This document shows positions 34,723 through 43,623 of a stretch of DNA of 47,589 bases, one piece after another. A program made the position numbers and the translations under genes. The stretch's first letter is position 1, and every line of letters starts with the position of its first letter. The notes beneath the pieces are model-generated. The model worked only from the letters and a program-made list of their open reading frames with translations, was not told the DNA's origin and did not search any database. Source of the stretch: Clostridiales bacterium (GTDB lineage: Bacteria; Bacillota; Clostridia; Peptostreptococcales; Anaerovoracaceae); NCBI GenBank assembly GCA_012841165.1, contig DUVF01000051.1, positions 1-47,589 of the forward strand. Reading direction: 5' to 3'.

Positions 34723-35250
34723 ATGAATGAGAAAAATAACACAAAGCAAAATAGCGCAGGAAGCGAGCAAAAGCCTGTGCTGGATAGCGTGGCGCAATAT
34801 GCAGGGAGGATTGATAGATTGGAAATGATATGGTCGCATGATTTTTATATAGATGCTGAGGGCGTCTGGTTTGCCGAGGGCCTGCCGGTCATCCGACCGG
34901 ATATCCTGCTGATTTTTGCCGAAAATCTGAAACGGAACGATAACGGCGACTATTATATAGACATGAAAACACATGCCTGCCCTGTGCGAGTGGAGACTGT
35001 GCCGCTGTTTGCGACGTCGGCGGCCGAAGAGGAAGGCGACATTCTGCTCCAGTTGCGTGACGGCCGGAAACTCCCGCTGCCTTTCGGAGGGATTGAGATC
35101 ATCGATCAAAAACCATATGTCTCATTGTTTAATGAGCGGGACACCCGGTTGTCCCGAACCGCGTTCCAGCTTCTGATGGAATATATGATCGAAGAGGACG
35201 GCCGCTATCTGCTGCGAACAAGCAAAGGGGAATGGCCGGTCGTGGAGTAA
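34723..35250 (+). CDS. DUF1285-like protein
   Basis: 175 residues, cytoplasmic. The core DFYIDAEGVWFAEGLPVIRP, then a Phe/Lys-rich helix and a hydrophobic beta strand set, resembles DUF1285 proteins (beta-barrel-like fold, function unknown) from memory. The first ATG (34723) has no good ribosome site. GGGAGG at 34803-34808 instead points to a TTG at 34819 or ATG at 34825, which would remove an unconserved, Asn/Lys-rich N-terminus of 32-34 residues. It follows the PBP by 27 bp and precedes a membrane protease by 17 bp, so it is probably co-transcribed with wall genes. Confidence 0.6.
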   Translation: MNEKNNTKQNSAGSEQKPVLDSVAQYAGRIDRLEMIWSHDFYIDAEGVWFAEGLPVIRPDILLIFAENLKRNDNGDYYIDMKTHACPVRVETVPLFATSAAEEEGDILLQLRDGRKLPLPFGGIEIIDQKPYVSLFNERDTRLSRTAFQLLMEYMIEEDGRYLLRTSKGEWPVVE

Positions 35251-35267
35251 GAAAGGCAGGTAGCGCG

Positions 35268-35945
35268 ATGAAGAGAATTGCTCAAAATCCGTTTGCCTGG
35301 TTTGTTTTGGGTATGCTGTGCTTCCTTATTTCGCAGCCGCTGATTCGCATACCCCTGCTTGGCGCGGCCGCGCAGACGATGCAGTTTACGATTTGGCAAA
35401 TCCGGTATCCGATTGGGCTGATAATCGTTATTGCCCTGAGCGCCGGATTGTTTGAGGAAACAGCCCGCTGGCTGTTCCGCCGTTTTCTGCTATGGCCTCG
35501 GGATAATGGTGCGGCGCAACCGCTTATCTTCGGTCTGGGTCATGGTTTCATGGAAGTGCTGTATTTCTTCGTTCCGGCCTGGACCATGATGCTGGCGTCG
35601 GGGAGCTGGTCGCTGGCCTTGACGGAGCGGGCTCTGGCCATGATCGCTCATGTGTTCTTTACCTTCCTGATTTGGGATGGTTTTCGCAGACAGAAGCCTT
35701 TTCGCTACTGGCTGATCGCCGTGCTGCTGCATGGTTTGATAGATATTCTGGCCGGCCTGAGCGGTCTTTACCGCTGGTCGGTCTGGCAAACTGAAGGTCT
35801 GTTCGCGATTTATGATATCTTTGCTATAATCTATATTGTCTGGTCGGTCCGAAATCGGAAGCGGCCGCCGGCGGAAGAGTTTGAACCAAGCTATCCTGAG
35901 GCGGGTAAGACTTCAGGCGTCGCATTTGATGAAAGAGATGAATGA
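35268..35945 (+). CDS. YhfC-family intramembrane metalloprotease
   Basis: 226 residues from the ATG at 35268 (AAAGGCAGG upstream); an in-frame ATG at 35232 would overlap the previous gene. About seven membrane segments. The CPBP/YhfC-type motifs are LFEETARW near residue 62, GLGHGFMEVLYF near 88, a His in MIAHVFFT and LLHGLIDILAG near 150. Glu-Glu and two His form the likely active site of these glutamic-type membrane proteases. The hydrophilic C-terminal tail is rich in Glu. No substrate can be proposed; position near wall genes may be incidental. Confidence 0.85.
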   Translation: MKRIAQNPFAWFVLGMLCFLISQPLIRIPLLGAAAQTMQFTIWQIRYPIGLIIVIALSAGLFEETARWLFRRFLLWPRDNGAAQPLIFGLGHGFMEVLYFFVPAWTMMLASGSWSLALTERALAMIAHVFFTFLIWDGFRRQKPFRYWLIAVLLHGLIDILAGLSGLYRWSVWQTEGLFAIYDIFAIIYIVWSVRNRKRPPAEEFEPSYPEAGKTSGVAFDERDE

Positions 35946-35976
35946 TAGAAAACGATAGAAAAGGTAGGAAAATTAA

Positions 35977-36390
35977 ATGAAGCTAAGAGGGATTATACTG
36001 ATTGCGTTGCTGCTTGGAGTGTTGATGCTCGGTGGGGCCTGCGCTTCCGATTCGGCGAAGTTAGCGGAGGGCTTTGATGCAGATAGGGTAGAAGAATCCG
36101 CCGTCAAAGTGATCGACCTGTTGAATAGACAGGACAGCGCCGCCCTGGTCGATATGTCGGATGACACCATGAAGGGAGTCATGCCGGAAGCCAAGTATCA
36201 GGAAGTATACGACATGATGAAGGAATGGGGCGCCTTCAAAGCGAACGAAAAAACCGAGGTGATGGGACAGCAGAGTAACGGCGTCGACTATGCCGTGGCG
36301 ATCGTCAAATCGAAGTACGAGAAGAAAAACGCAGTCTGGACGATATCCTTCGATAAGGAGATGCGCTTAGCCGGCTTGTTTGTGAAATAG
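35977..36390 (+). CDS. small lipoprotein with DUF3887-like domain
   Basis: 137 residues. The signal peptide KLRGIILIALLLGVLML ends at a lipobox LGGAC, so the protein is attached to the outer face of the membrane. The mature part has a helix with VIDLLNRQDSAALVDMSDD and beta strands ending in IVKSKYEKKNAVWTISFDKE, like DUF3887 domains, which may bind cell-wall or small ligands (unproven). GGTAGGA is a plausible ribosome site. Last gene of the wall-associated stretch; a terminator follows at 36432. Confidence 0.75.
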   Translation: MKLRGIILIALLLGVLMLGGACASDSAKLAEGFDADRVEESAVKVIDLLNRQDSAALVDMSDDTMKGVMPEAKYQEVYDMMKEWGAFKANEKTEVMGQQSNGVDYAVAIVKSKYEKKNAVWTISFDKEMRLAGLFVK

Positions 36391-36431
36391 ATAATAATTC
36401 ATATTAATTAAAGTTTTTATAAAATCTTTGT

Positions 36432-36460
36432 TAAAACGGCTCATTTAATGAGCCGTTTTA
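36432..36460. terminator. hairpin terminator after the lipoprotein gene
   Basis: 13-bp perfect arms (36432-36444 and 36448-36460) with A/T-rich ends that can act as a U tract in either direction. Confidence 0.8.
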
Positions 36461-36486
36461 ATATTCTTTGCCAAGAATAATCAAGC

Positions 36487-36530
36487 AACGATATTGACAA
36501 CAAAATACGATGATATTATATTAAATACTA
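36487..36530 (+). promoter_or_regulatory. duplicated 44-nt promoter, copy 1 (surface protein)
   Basis: -35 TTGACA (36494-36499), a 17-bp spacer, -10 TATATT (36517-36522). All 44 bases are identical to 39920-39963 in front of the molybdate-type transporter, and flanking bases are also similar. ACGATATT and ACGATGATATT form a direct repeat around the spacer and could be an operator. Confidence 0.85.
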
Positions 36531-36584
36531 ACGGGCTATTATCCTTATAAAAAAATAATGACGATTAATCAAGAGGAGGATAAG

Positions 36585-39374
36585 ATGAGTTTCTTAAAGG
36601 AAAATAGTAGAAGGAAACAGGGGAAACATCTGCTGGCATATTTTCTGGTAATATGCATGCTGTTTTCCTGTTTTATGTCCATGCCGTCTGCGGCCTATGC
36701 GGAAACAGATGCAAATGCCTGGCAGCAGAACGGGCTTGGGCTGAATGGATTAACCCCTGAAAATGTAGTGGTATTTGCAGGAAAGACCATGGATAAGTCC
36801 AAAATGGGCTTCCTGAAAAACTACTATTATCTAACCGAAGATGAATTAAATGATCTTCGTGTAAATGATAACGGAACACGGGCATACAGTTATTTCGGCG
36901 AAGAGGCCTGGTTATCTAATTGTTTGTATTCATCCAGCGATGATCATGGGGTACAGGAGTGGAGATACAATTGCCTGACCGGTATCGATCTGAAAAAGGC
37001 TTTTACCGGCCTGGGTGTGGAAACTTCTCCGGCAATGAGCGTCAGGGTTAAATCTACCGATGGAATGTCTTATGTGCTGTCAAATGCATTTGATGAGTCA
37101 AGATATTATTTTAATCCCAAAGGGGAAAAAAGTGCCACGCCGGTGGCACCAATATTAGCATTGAAGCGTACTACTATTTCAACCCTGATCGCACCGGCTT
37201 CGGATTCAACTCTTGAAGCTCCTACGACTGCCGCAGATACATATCAGCCACTATTTGCCTATGGTCAGCAGACTGTCAATGAGTGCAACAACTGCAGTTT
37301 TGTAAAAACCGTTAACAGCGTGGTGGCTGGAACAGAAGATGTTGCCCTGACCGTTAAACGGAACGGGAAGAGCGACATGATGATGTCGATTTCGGAAATA
37401 ATAAGGCAGGGCGTCTATAAGGCTGATTATCATTTCTATTCGAGCGGTTCAGCTGATATCAGAACCCACAAACTGACCGGTATACCGCTTACTAAACTGC
37501 TCAATGCCATGGGGGCAAGTGTGGAAAGCGGCCAGAGCGTTCAGCCGGCTACCAGCGACGGTTATCAAGTTAGCGCCATACCGGCGGCAGATGTCGGCAA
37601 ATGGTTCGTGGCCTACGATGCTAGGGAAGACGGAAGCCAGGTAAGCAATAATACGGCCTTAAGGCTATACGGCCCCGGTCAATTTGGCAATCAGATGATC
37701 GTCAAGCATCTTACCACTCTGACTGTAACCGGTGAAGCCGCGCAAACTGGCGGCAAGAAGCAAATAGGTGGAGATGCAGAGAACGCGGTTTTCTATATTG
37801 CAGTCAAAGAAAACGCTAACAGTGAGACCAAATACTACTATTACACCAGGGAAGAACTGGAAGCCATCAAAACCGATGAATCCTTTACATTCAACAACCA
37901 CGGCCGGATAATGACAGTAACGGCCAGGGGAGCATTGTTAAAGGATCTGCTTGATAATCTGGACGGAGCAACCATCACCGACAACATGATAGTCCAGTAT
38001 GCGGAAGCAGATGGCTATCATGCGAATCAAAATACTGCCATAGAAAATTCTAAATACAAAGACAAGGTCGCCTGGCTGACGCAGCCGCATTTTAACGGCA
38101 GCATCACTGTTGCGCCGGCCAAAACCATTATCAGCTACGGAATCAATGAAAAATACAAGAATCCGGATGAAAACAACGTCAACGATCCTGAGGGAGTGTT
38201 TAAGGATGCGGACAACAACAGCGGCTATCTGAGAGCATACAGGGAGACCGGCTCCGGTCAGGATGATGCTAATATCGGCGGAGCCAACGCCACCGTGATC
38301 AAGTACCTGATGGGCGTTGTGGTGAGCTATGACGGAGCTCAGTTTAGCGGAAAAGACGGTTACACCTTAAAGGCAGTTAGCGATAAAAATCCTGACCTGT
38401 CCATCATCGCCGACCAGAAAGTAACCGGACTGATGCCGGGAATGCAGTTTGCGGTCAAGGCGCCTTCTGTGGTGAATTCCGTACTGGCCGCTGGAGAACC
38501 TGCCCATCGGACGATAACGGTGGAAGAAGGGGCAACTCAGACCGTCACCTTCAAGTACACGGAGCAACCATACTTTTATGTAACTAAGGGAGGCATCACC
38601 AACTACACCTATACAGACCTGGTCAAGGTTTCGGTGCAGCTGCCCGACAAGGATGCGAACACCGCCCCCTATGGATATTCCCGGCCGATGTACTACAGAT
38701 ACAACGGGGTCTGGCTGGCCGATCTGATTGGCGCTGAAATCATGAATGACATAAGCGTGACCGGATTTAACATCATCGCCAAGGATGGCTCTAAGACAGC
38801 TATCAGCAAGGAAGATGTGACCAAGTATTTTGTAGCTTACAACAACACCCAGTCCAAGGCCAGCACCAACATTCCGGAAGGAAAGCGGGTGACTAAGACC
38901 TATCAGGACGCCAAGATCATCATTCCTGATGAAGGTGTGAACATCACCGGCTCAGCTGCTAATGACTACACCAGCGCCGGCAAGGATGTAGGCGTACTGG
39001 TGGCGGAAGCTGAAGGCATTGTGGCCGATACCGAGACTGGCGGCGATGGCAGCGGTGGTGGCGAAGTTGCCGCTCCGACCGTAAGAGGGATAGCCTTAAA
39101 GGACGCTCCGAGCAAGGTTGAATATAACCAGGGCGATGCTTTGGATCTGACCGGATTAAAAGTGACCCTGACATATGCAGACGGAAGCAAGCGGGATGTT
39201 GCCTATGCTGATTTCGCCAACTATGGTATAAGCGTGAAACCGAACAATGGCGCTATATTGGGCGCGAACGATCAAAAAATCGTGGTCACAGTAAGCGGTA
39301 AAACCATCGAGTTAGCTATTACTGTGAACCCCGTCGCAGGTGCAAAAAAACCCACAAACCGGAACAAACGGTGA
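36585..39374 (+). CDS. large secreted repeat protein with Ig-like domain (0-frame product)
   Basis: 929 residues from the ATG at 36585, which has AAGAGGAGG upstream (an earlier in-frame ATG at 36558 would place that site inside the gene). A signal peptide (LLAYFLVICMLF to AAYAE) is followed by about four related modules of 150-200 residues. Each carries a Y-rich strand with Y(Y/L)T(E/R)(D/E)EL, a GxxLxxLLxxLG-like segment (GIPLTKLLNAMG), and Y-rich ends. They loosely resemble the sulfite-oxidase/molybdopterin fold but without a convincing cofactor cysteine. A Big_3-type Ig domain (about 830-920) ends the frame at KKPTNRNKR. The S-layer anchor is in the -1 frame just behind. Located upstream of a molybdate-type transporter with the same promoter. 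Confidence 0.8.
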   Translation: MSFLKENSRRKQGKHLLAYFLVICMLFSCFMSMPSAAYAETDANAWQQNGLGLNGLTPENVVVFAGKTMDKSKMGFLKNYYYLTEDELNDLRVNDNGTRAYSYFGEEAWLSNCLYSSSDDHGVQEWRYNCLTGIDLKKAFTGLGVETSPAMSVRVKSTDGMSYVLSNAFDESRYYFNPKGEKSATPVAPILALKRTTISTLIAPASDSTLEAPTTAADTYQPLFAYGQQTVNECNNCSFVKTVNSVVAGTEDVALTVKRNGKSDMMMSISEIIRQGVYKADYHFYSSGSADIRTHKLTGIPLTKLLNAMGASVESGQSVQPATSDGYQVSAIPAADVGKWFVAYDAREDGSQVSNNTALRLYGPGQFGNQMIVKHLTTLTVTGEAAQTGGKKQIGGDAENAVFYIAVKENANSETKYYYYTREELEAIKTDESFTFNNHGRIMTVTARGALLKDLLDNLDGATITDNMIVQYAEADGYHANQNTAIENSKYKDKVAWLTQPHFNGSITVAPAKTIISYGINEKYKNPDENNVNDPEGVFKDADNNSGYLRAYRETGSGQDDANIGGANATVIKYLMGVVVSYDGAQFSGKDGYTLKAVSDKNPDLSIIADQKVTGLMPGMQFAVKAPSVVNSVLAAGEPAHRTITVEEGATQTVTFKYTEQPYFYVTKGGITNYTYTDLVKVSVQLPDKDANTAPYGYSRPMYYRYNGVWLADLIGAEIMNDISVTGFNIIAKDGSKTAISKEDVTKYFVAYNNTQSKASTNIPEGKRVTKTYQDAKIIIPDEGVNITGSAANDYTSAGKDVGVLVAEAEGIVADTETGGDGSGGGEVAAPTVRGIALKDAPSKVEYNQGDALDLTGLKVTLTYADGSKRDVAYADFANYGISVKPNNGAILGANDQKIVVTVSGKTIELAITVNPVAGAKKPTNRNKR

Positions 39375-39784
39375 CCAGAGCCGAGTTTACCGTAATGCTG
39401 GCCCGGGCTTTCGGCTTGCAGCCCGGTGAAGGCAAAACATTTGAAGATACGGCAAACCATTGGGCACAAAGCCTGATCTCTGCGGCCAGAGATGCGGGAA
39501 TCGTCAGTGGATCAAGTGATCAGCAGTTTGATCCCGATGTGCCTATCACTCGTGAACAGATGGCGGTGATGATCGTTAAGGCGATCAAGGCTGATGCCTC
39601 CGGTGGAGCATTGACCTTTAAGGATAAGGACAGCATATCCGCATGGGCGAGGCAATCCGTAGCCAGCGCTGTTGCAAATGAACTGATGTTTGGTTATCCT
39701 GATCAGACCTTCAGACCTTTGGACAATGCTTCCCGGGCAGAAGCTGTATCGGTTATCGCCAGAGCTTTGCAAAAAAAACAGTAA
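39350..39784 (+). CDS. out-of-frame S-layer homology (SLH) anchor of the surface protein
   Basis: In the -1 frame relative to the preceding gene, from the end of an A7 tract, this reads THKPEQTVTRAEF, the second half of an SLH repeat, then two complete SLH repeats (with TREQ and SRAE). SLH repeats bind cell-wall pyruvylated polymers. The anchor lacks the first half of SLH repeat 1, so either a deletion created the junction or the gene was always joined by frameshifting at A_AAA_AAA. A GTG at 39371 overlapping the TGA is another way to start it alone, but without a signal peptide that would be useless. I count this as the C-terminus of the same surface protein. Confidence 0.75.
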   Translation, partial: THKPEQTVTRAEFTVMLARAFGLQPGEGKTFEDTANHWAQSLISAARDAGIVSGSSDQQFDPDVPITREQMAVMIVKAIKADASGGALTFKDKDSISAWARQSVASAVANELMFGYPDQTFRPLDNASRAEAVSVIARALQKKQ

Positions 39785-39817
39785 TAATTGTCTCCCATTG
39801 ATTTCCCAATCTTTTTA

Positions 39818-39852
39818 ACAGCGAGGGCCGGATTCAATCCGGCCCTCGCTGT
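39818..39852. terminator. strong terminator after the SLH region
   Basis: Arms 39818-39834 and 39836-39852 are perfect 17-bp GC-rich complements, followed by GTTTGTTTT. It ends the surface-protein unit. Confidence 0.9.
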
Positions 39853-39919
39853 GTTTGTTTTCCCATTGACCTCCAATTGCCTTCTTGCGATTCGTCGTAG
39901 ATATATATAATAATCGGGT

Positions 39920-39963
39920 AACGATATTGACAACAAAATACGATGATATTATATTAAATACTA
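39920..39963 (+). promoter_or_regulatory. duplicated 44-nt promoter, copy 2 (molybdate-type transporter)
   Basis: Identical to 36487-36530. -35 at 39927-39932 and -10 at 39950-39955, about 62 bp before the binding-protein ATG. Confidence 0.85.
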
Positions 39964-40016
39964 AAGGTTATTATTCTTATAAGAAAATAATGAGGTTAGA
40001 GTTAGGAGAGACAGCA

Positions 40017-40838
40017 ATGAAACGGAAACAGATGTTGTGGAGCACTTGTTTGATGATTTTGATTTTGAGCCTGGCAGTGTCAGCTTGCGGAAAGAACGAT
40101 TTGGAAGCAGACTCTGATCAGGATAAGCCAGCGGAACAGACAGAACTGCAATATGAAGGGGAAAGCCTGCTCGTCTACAGCGGCGCTGGTTTGAGTAAAG
40201 CGATGGACGCGGTTGCCGCTGCCTTTGAAGAAAAGTATGGTGCAAACTTACAGATGAATTATGCTGGTTGTGCTCAATTGTTAGGTCAGATGGAAGTCAA
40301 CAAAACGGGAGATGTGTTTGTGGGCGGTTCGCTGAACGACGCCGATATTGCTTTGAAGAAGGGATTTACGGATGATACGGTCAATCTTGTATATCATATT
40401 CCGGCAATCGCCGTACCGAAAGGAAATCCGGCGGGCATAAAAACTCTGGCTGATATGGCAAAACCCGGCGTCAAACTGGTCTTAGGCGATGCGGAATCCA
40501 ACGCGATCGGCAAAAAGGGAGAGAAAATCTTTGAAAAGAACGGTTTGACGGAAGCGATCCATGCAAATGTGACAGCCAGAGACGCCACCGTCAACGAAAT
40601 TGTCACGCATATCGGACTGAAACAAGGCGATGCCGGCCTGGTTTGGGAAGACAACGGAGTCGGCGCCAGCGATATTGAGATCATTACTATACCTGAAGAG
40701 CAGAACGTGATCGACCAGGTGCCGGTCTGTGTGCTCAACTTCTCTGAAAAAAAGGAATTGGCTCAGCTTCTGGTTGACTTCATGTGTTCGGACGAAGGCA
40801 AAGCCATCTTCATCGAATATGGTTTTAAACCGCTTTAA
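40017..40838 (+). CDS. modA: molybdate/tungstate-type ABC substrate-binding lipoprotein
   Basis: 273 residues from the ATG at 40017 (TTAGGAGAG upstream). Signal peptide with lipobox VSAC. The mature part matches the ModA/WtpA family: LLVYSGAGLSKAMDAVAAAF, VPKGNPAGIKTLADMAKPGV and GDAESNAIGKKGEKIFEKNG, a two-lobed oxyanion-binding protein. It is the first gene of a tight operon with a permease and an ATPase. Molybdate, tungstate, and other oxyanions cannot be separated by eye; the gene symbol is by family. Promoter identical to that of the surface protein. Confidence 0.85.
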   Translation: MKRKQMLWSTCLMILILSLAVSACGKNDLEADSDQDKPAEQTELQYEGESLLVYSGAGLSKAMDAVAAAFEEKYGANLQMNYAGCAQLLGQMEVNKTGDVFVGGSLNDADIALKKGFTDDTVNLVYHIPAIAVPKGNPAGIKTLADMAKPGVKLVLGDAESNAIGKKGEKIFEKNGLTEAIHANVTARDATVNEIVTHIGLKQGDAGLVWEDNGVGASDIEIITIPEEQNVIDQVPVCVLNFSEKKELAQLLVDFMCSDEGKAIFIEYGFKPL

Positions 40839-40844
40839 TGCCCG

Positions 40845-41690
40845 ATGAGGACGAGGAGAAAAAGACGAGGGAATCGGCTGTTTCGAGGCTTGATCGGCCT
40901 TGCTCTGTTAGCTTTATTTTTGTTATACTTCACGGCTCTGGCGAACATCGTCTGGAAGGGGCTGGGAGGCTTGCTGAGCAATGTGGCGGATCCGGAGATT
41001 GTTTTTGCCATCCGATTAAGCCTGTTCACGTCGGTTACAGCGACTTTAATATGTCTGCTGTTCGCTCTGCCGGCGGCATATGGTCTCGTTCGTTTTCGGA
41101 TTCCCGGGAAAAAAGGGATCCAGATCCTGCTGAATATTCCCATAGCACTGCCGCCTTTGGTATCAGGCGTAGCCCTGCTGATGCTGTTTGCGACAACCCC
41201 ATTGGGTGAAACGCTGGCAAGGTGGGGCTTGCAGTTTGTGTTTTCTGTCAGGGGAATCATTTTAGCGCAGTTTTTCATTATAACGCCATATATGATCCGC
41301 ATATTAAAAGCGGCATTTGAGGACATTGATCCCCGGCTGGAGTTTGTCGCTCGAACATTAGGCTGTACCCAGTGGCAGGCATTCTACAAGGTAGCTCTGC
41401 CGATTGCAAAAAATGGAATTTTAGCTGCCCTGGTAATCAGCTGGTCGCGCGCGATCGGCGAGTTCGGCTGCGCGTTGATGGTGGCAGGGGCTACTCGCCT
41501 GGTCACCGAGACATTGCCGGTCGCGCTATATTTGAACATGTCGATCGGCAATTTAGATACAGCGATGGGTGCAGCCACCTGGCTGATTCTGATTTCGATC
41601 GGATCGCTGTTCATATTTGAATGGGCCGGCGGCCGGTCAGGGCCGGCTTCCCGTGCCAATATCAAAAAGGAGGTTGCCGGTCGTCTGTGA
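40845..41690 (+). CDS. modB: molybdate-type ABC permease
   Basis: 281 residues with about six membrane segments. The coupling loop LEFVARTLGCTQWQAFYKVALP (read as two overlapping pieces) is the EAA motif, and WSRAIGEFGCALMVAGATR is close to the ModB consensus (ARAIGEFGAT). Very basic N-terminus (MRTRRKRRGN). There is almost no gap to the binding-protein gene and no separate ribosome site, so it is translationally coupled. Expected to dimerise and bind two ATPase subunits. Confidence 0.9.
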   Translation: MRTRRKRRGNRLFRGLIGLALLALFLLYFTALANIVWKGLGGLLSNVADPEIVFAIRLSLFTSVTATLICLLFALPAAYGLVRFRIPGKKGIQILLNIPIALPPLVSGVALLMLFATTPLGETLARWGLQFVFSVRGIILAQFFIITPYMIRILKAAFEDIDPRLEFVARTLGCTQWQAFYKVALPIAKNGILAALVISWSRAIGEFGCALMVAGATRLVTETLPVALYLNMSIGNLDTAMGAATWLILISIGSLFIFEWAGGRSGPASRANIKKEVAGRL

Positions 41691-42829
41691 TACGTCTTGA
41701 TCGGGTTTCGAAAATACTGGGGAAGTTTCATCTGCGTGAAATTTCGCTGGAGATAGGCGAACATGAATATTTTGTGCTTCTGGGTCCGACTGGATCCGGC
41801 AAGACGGTGATTTTAGAGATGCTGTCGGGCCTCTATCCGCCGGATACGGGTGAGATTTGGATTGCCGGGCGGAATGTCACGGAAATGTCGCCGGAGGAAA
41901 GGAAACTGGGCCTTGTCTATCAGGACTATATGCTGTTTCCGCATCTTAAGGTGCGTGGGAATATTCTGTTTGCGTTAAAATTACAAAAAACTGATGCGGC
42001 GGTGGCTGAACAGCGACTGCAGGAAGTGACAGAGATGCTGGGTATCGGCGGGCTTTTGGAAAGACATCCGGCGACTCTCAGCGGCGGCGAGCAGCAAAGA
42101 GTGGCCTTGGCCAGGGCTTTGATAAACAAGCCCTCGGTCTTGCTTTTGGATGAGCCTCTCAGCGCTTTAGATCCGCGCAGTAAAGAAATTTTTCAGCAGG
42201 AGCTGAAAGCTATTCACCGGGATACCGACTGCACTATCTTGCACATTACCCATGATTTTAATGAAGCTTATCTGTTGGCAGACCGGATCGGCGTGTTGCA
42301 TAAAGGGCGACTGCTGGAAACCGGTACACCTCAGGAAATCTTTCAGATGCCGGAGTCAATGCTCACCGCGGAATTTGTCGGCATGGAGAATATTTACGAA
42401 GGAACTGTTTTCGTAGACGATAGCGGAGCCGGCATCCAAATCGGGCAGGTTAAAATCCGGACCGTGCTCCCGCGTACCATGAGAACGCAGATCGGAACAG
42501 CGGAGCCGGTGCATGATTCAAAGAATTCAGGTATAATATCAAAAGAGCCGAGCGAAAGACGCACCGATAAAGTACGGGTGGCGATTCGCTCAGAAGATGT
42601 AATCATCAGCCGGGAAGCGTTCGCAAGCAGCGCCCGTAACCGCTTGCCGGCCCGCGTCCTCTCGCTGGATAATTACGGCGCCTTCATTAAACTGACATTG
42701 GACGCCGGCCTGCCGCTGAAAGCGATCATCACAAAACAGGCGGTTGAGGAACTTGAAATTGCCGAAGGGCAGGATGTCTGGGCGACATTCAAGGCTTCGG
42801 CGGTGCATGTGTTTGAACAGGAGAAGTAG
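41687..42829 (+). CDS. modC: molybdate-type ABC ATPase with C-terminal TOBE domain
   Basis: 380 residues from the GTG at 41687, overlapping the permease stop, with AAGGAGG about 12 bp upstream; an ATG at 41621 lies inside the permease gene and is rejected. Walker A GPTGSGKT near residue 32, signature LSGGEQQRVALARAL near 128, Walker B LLLDEPLSALD near 147, switch His in HITHDFNEA near 187. The C-terminal 70 residues (ARVLSLDNYGAFIKLTL) look like a TOBE/MOP oxyanion-binding domain. A hydrophilic insertion around 260-285 is extra. Together with the two previous genes it forms a complete importer. Confidence 0.92.
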   Translation: MIRLDRVSKILGKFHLREISLEIGEHEYFVLLGPTGSGKTVILEMLSGLYPPDTGEIWIAGRNVTEMSPEERKLGLVYQDYMLFPHLKVRGNILFALKLQKTDAAVAEQRLQEVTEMLGIGGLLERHPATLSGGEQQRVALARALINKPSVLLLDEPLSALDPRSKEIFQQELKAIHRDTDCTILHITHDFNEAYLLADRIGVLHKGRLLETGTPQEIFQMPESMLTAEFVGMENIYEGTVFVDDSGAGIQIGQVKIRTVLPRTMRTQIGTAEPVHDSKNSGIISKEPSERRTDKVRVAIRSEDVIISREAFASSARNRLPARVLSLDNYGAFIKLTLDAGLPLKAIITKQAVEELEIAEGQDVWATFKASAVHVFEQEK

Positions 42830-42831
42830 GA

Positions 42832-43557
42832 ATGGATCTGATAAAAAGCGCGCAGGAAAAACTTGCAGAATTGATAGCAGAGCAAGGTTGGTTAAAAGAA
42901 CCGATTCGGGTGGTGACTGCCCGCAGCCTGACAGTGGAGGAGGCTATAGGCCGCCCGGAGCGAAACGACTATCCAATTCAGAAGGGTAAAGAAGTAATGC
43001 TGGAGGCTGAATTCAGGGGCGCCAAAGGGCAGGCTTTTACCGATCAGCCGGGAACTTTTGAGGGTGATATAGAGGAAGTAATAAGCTTGTCTTTGCATAA
43101 TAATTTCGAACGGGCTGTTTTAATTGCGACCCTGAATGCGGTGCTGCGCTCACAGGGCAAGATCACTGCGACGGTGCATTGCCGCGATGAAGAACCAGGC
43201 CGTTGCGCGCAAAAGCTGACAACGCATATTCGCGAACGCTTTGGCAATCCCCGCATTGCCTTTATTGGTTTGCAGCCGGGAATGGTTGCCGCTCTAAGTC
43301 AGGAATTTGAAATACGGGTGGTCGATCTTGACCCGGACAATATCGGGAAAATCAAAGCCGGAGTGCTCATTGAAGATGTTTCTCATACCGAAGAGATCCT
43401 GGAGTGGGGCGATATCATTCTGGCGACCGGCTCTACTTCGGTGAACGATAGTCTGGCCGGCTTGCTCGGCTCAAAGCCGATTATTTTCTATGGCGTAACT
43501 ATTGCCGGATTGTCGTATCTGCACGGATTTGAACAATATTGTCCCTGTGCTCATTAA
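42832..43557 (+). CDS. DUF364-type putative heavy-metal chelation protein
   Basis: 241 residues, cytoplasmic. An N-terminal DUF4213-like part (about 1-110) and a C-terminal DUF364 part with AFIGLQPGMVAAL, RVVDLDPDNIGKI and ILATGSTSVNDSLAGLL (the TGST motif). The family often lies next to metal and oxyanion transporters (family knowledge); the real function is unknown, with suggestions of metal or metallocofactor binding. The C-terminus has CPCAH, a possible metal site. It starts 2 bp after the ATPase stop and belongs to the operon. Confidence 0.85.
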   Translation: MDLIKSAQEKLAELIAEQGWLKEPIRVVTARSLTVEEAIGRPERNDYPIQKGKEVMLEAEFRGAKGQAFTDQPGTFEGDIEEVISLSLHNNFERAVLIATLNAVLRSQGKITATVHCRDEEPGRCAQKLTTHIRERFGNPRIAFIGLQPGMVAALSQEFEIRVVDLDPDNIGKIKAGVLIEDVSHTEEILEWGDIILATGSTSVNDSLAGLLGSKPIIFYGVTIAGLSYLHGFEQYCPCAH

Positions 43558-43571
43558 TTAATAATTAATGC

Positions 43572-43619
43572 TTGACAAGGGAAGATGGATTGAGGTATAT
43601 TAAGTTAGCCGAGGTAAAC
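43572..43619 (+). promoter_or_regulatory. promoter and DtxR-type operator of the repressor gene
   Basis: -35 TTGACA (43572-43577), 18-bp spacer, -10 TATATT (43596-43601). TTAGCCGAGGTAAAC (43605-43619) is an imperfect DtxR-family palindrome covering the start site, and its GAGG (43611-43614) also serves as the ribosome site for the ATG at 43624. Binding would therefore block both transcription and the leader, an autoregulation design. Confidence 0.75.
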
Positions 43620-43623
43620 AATT

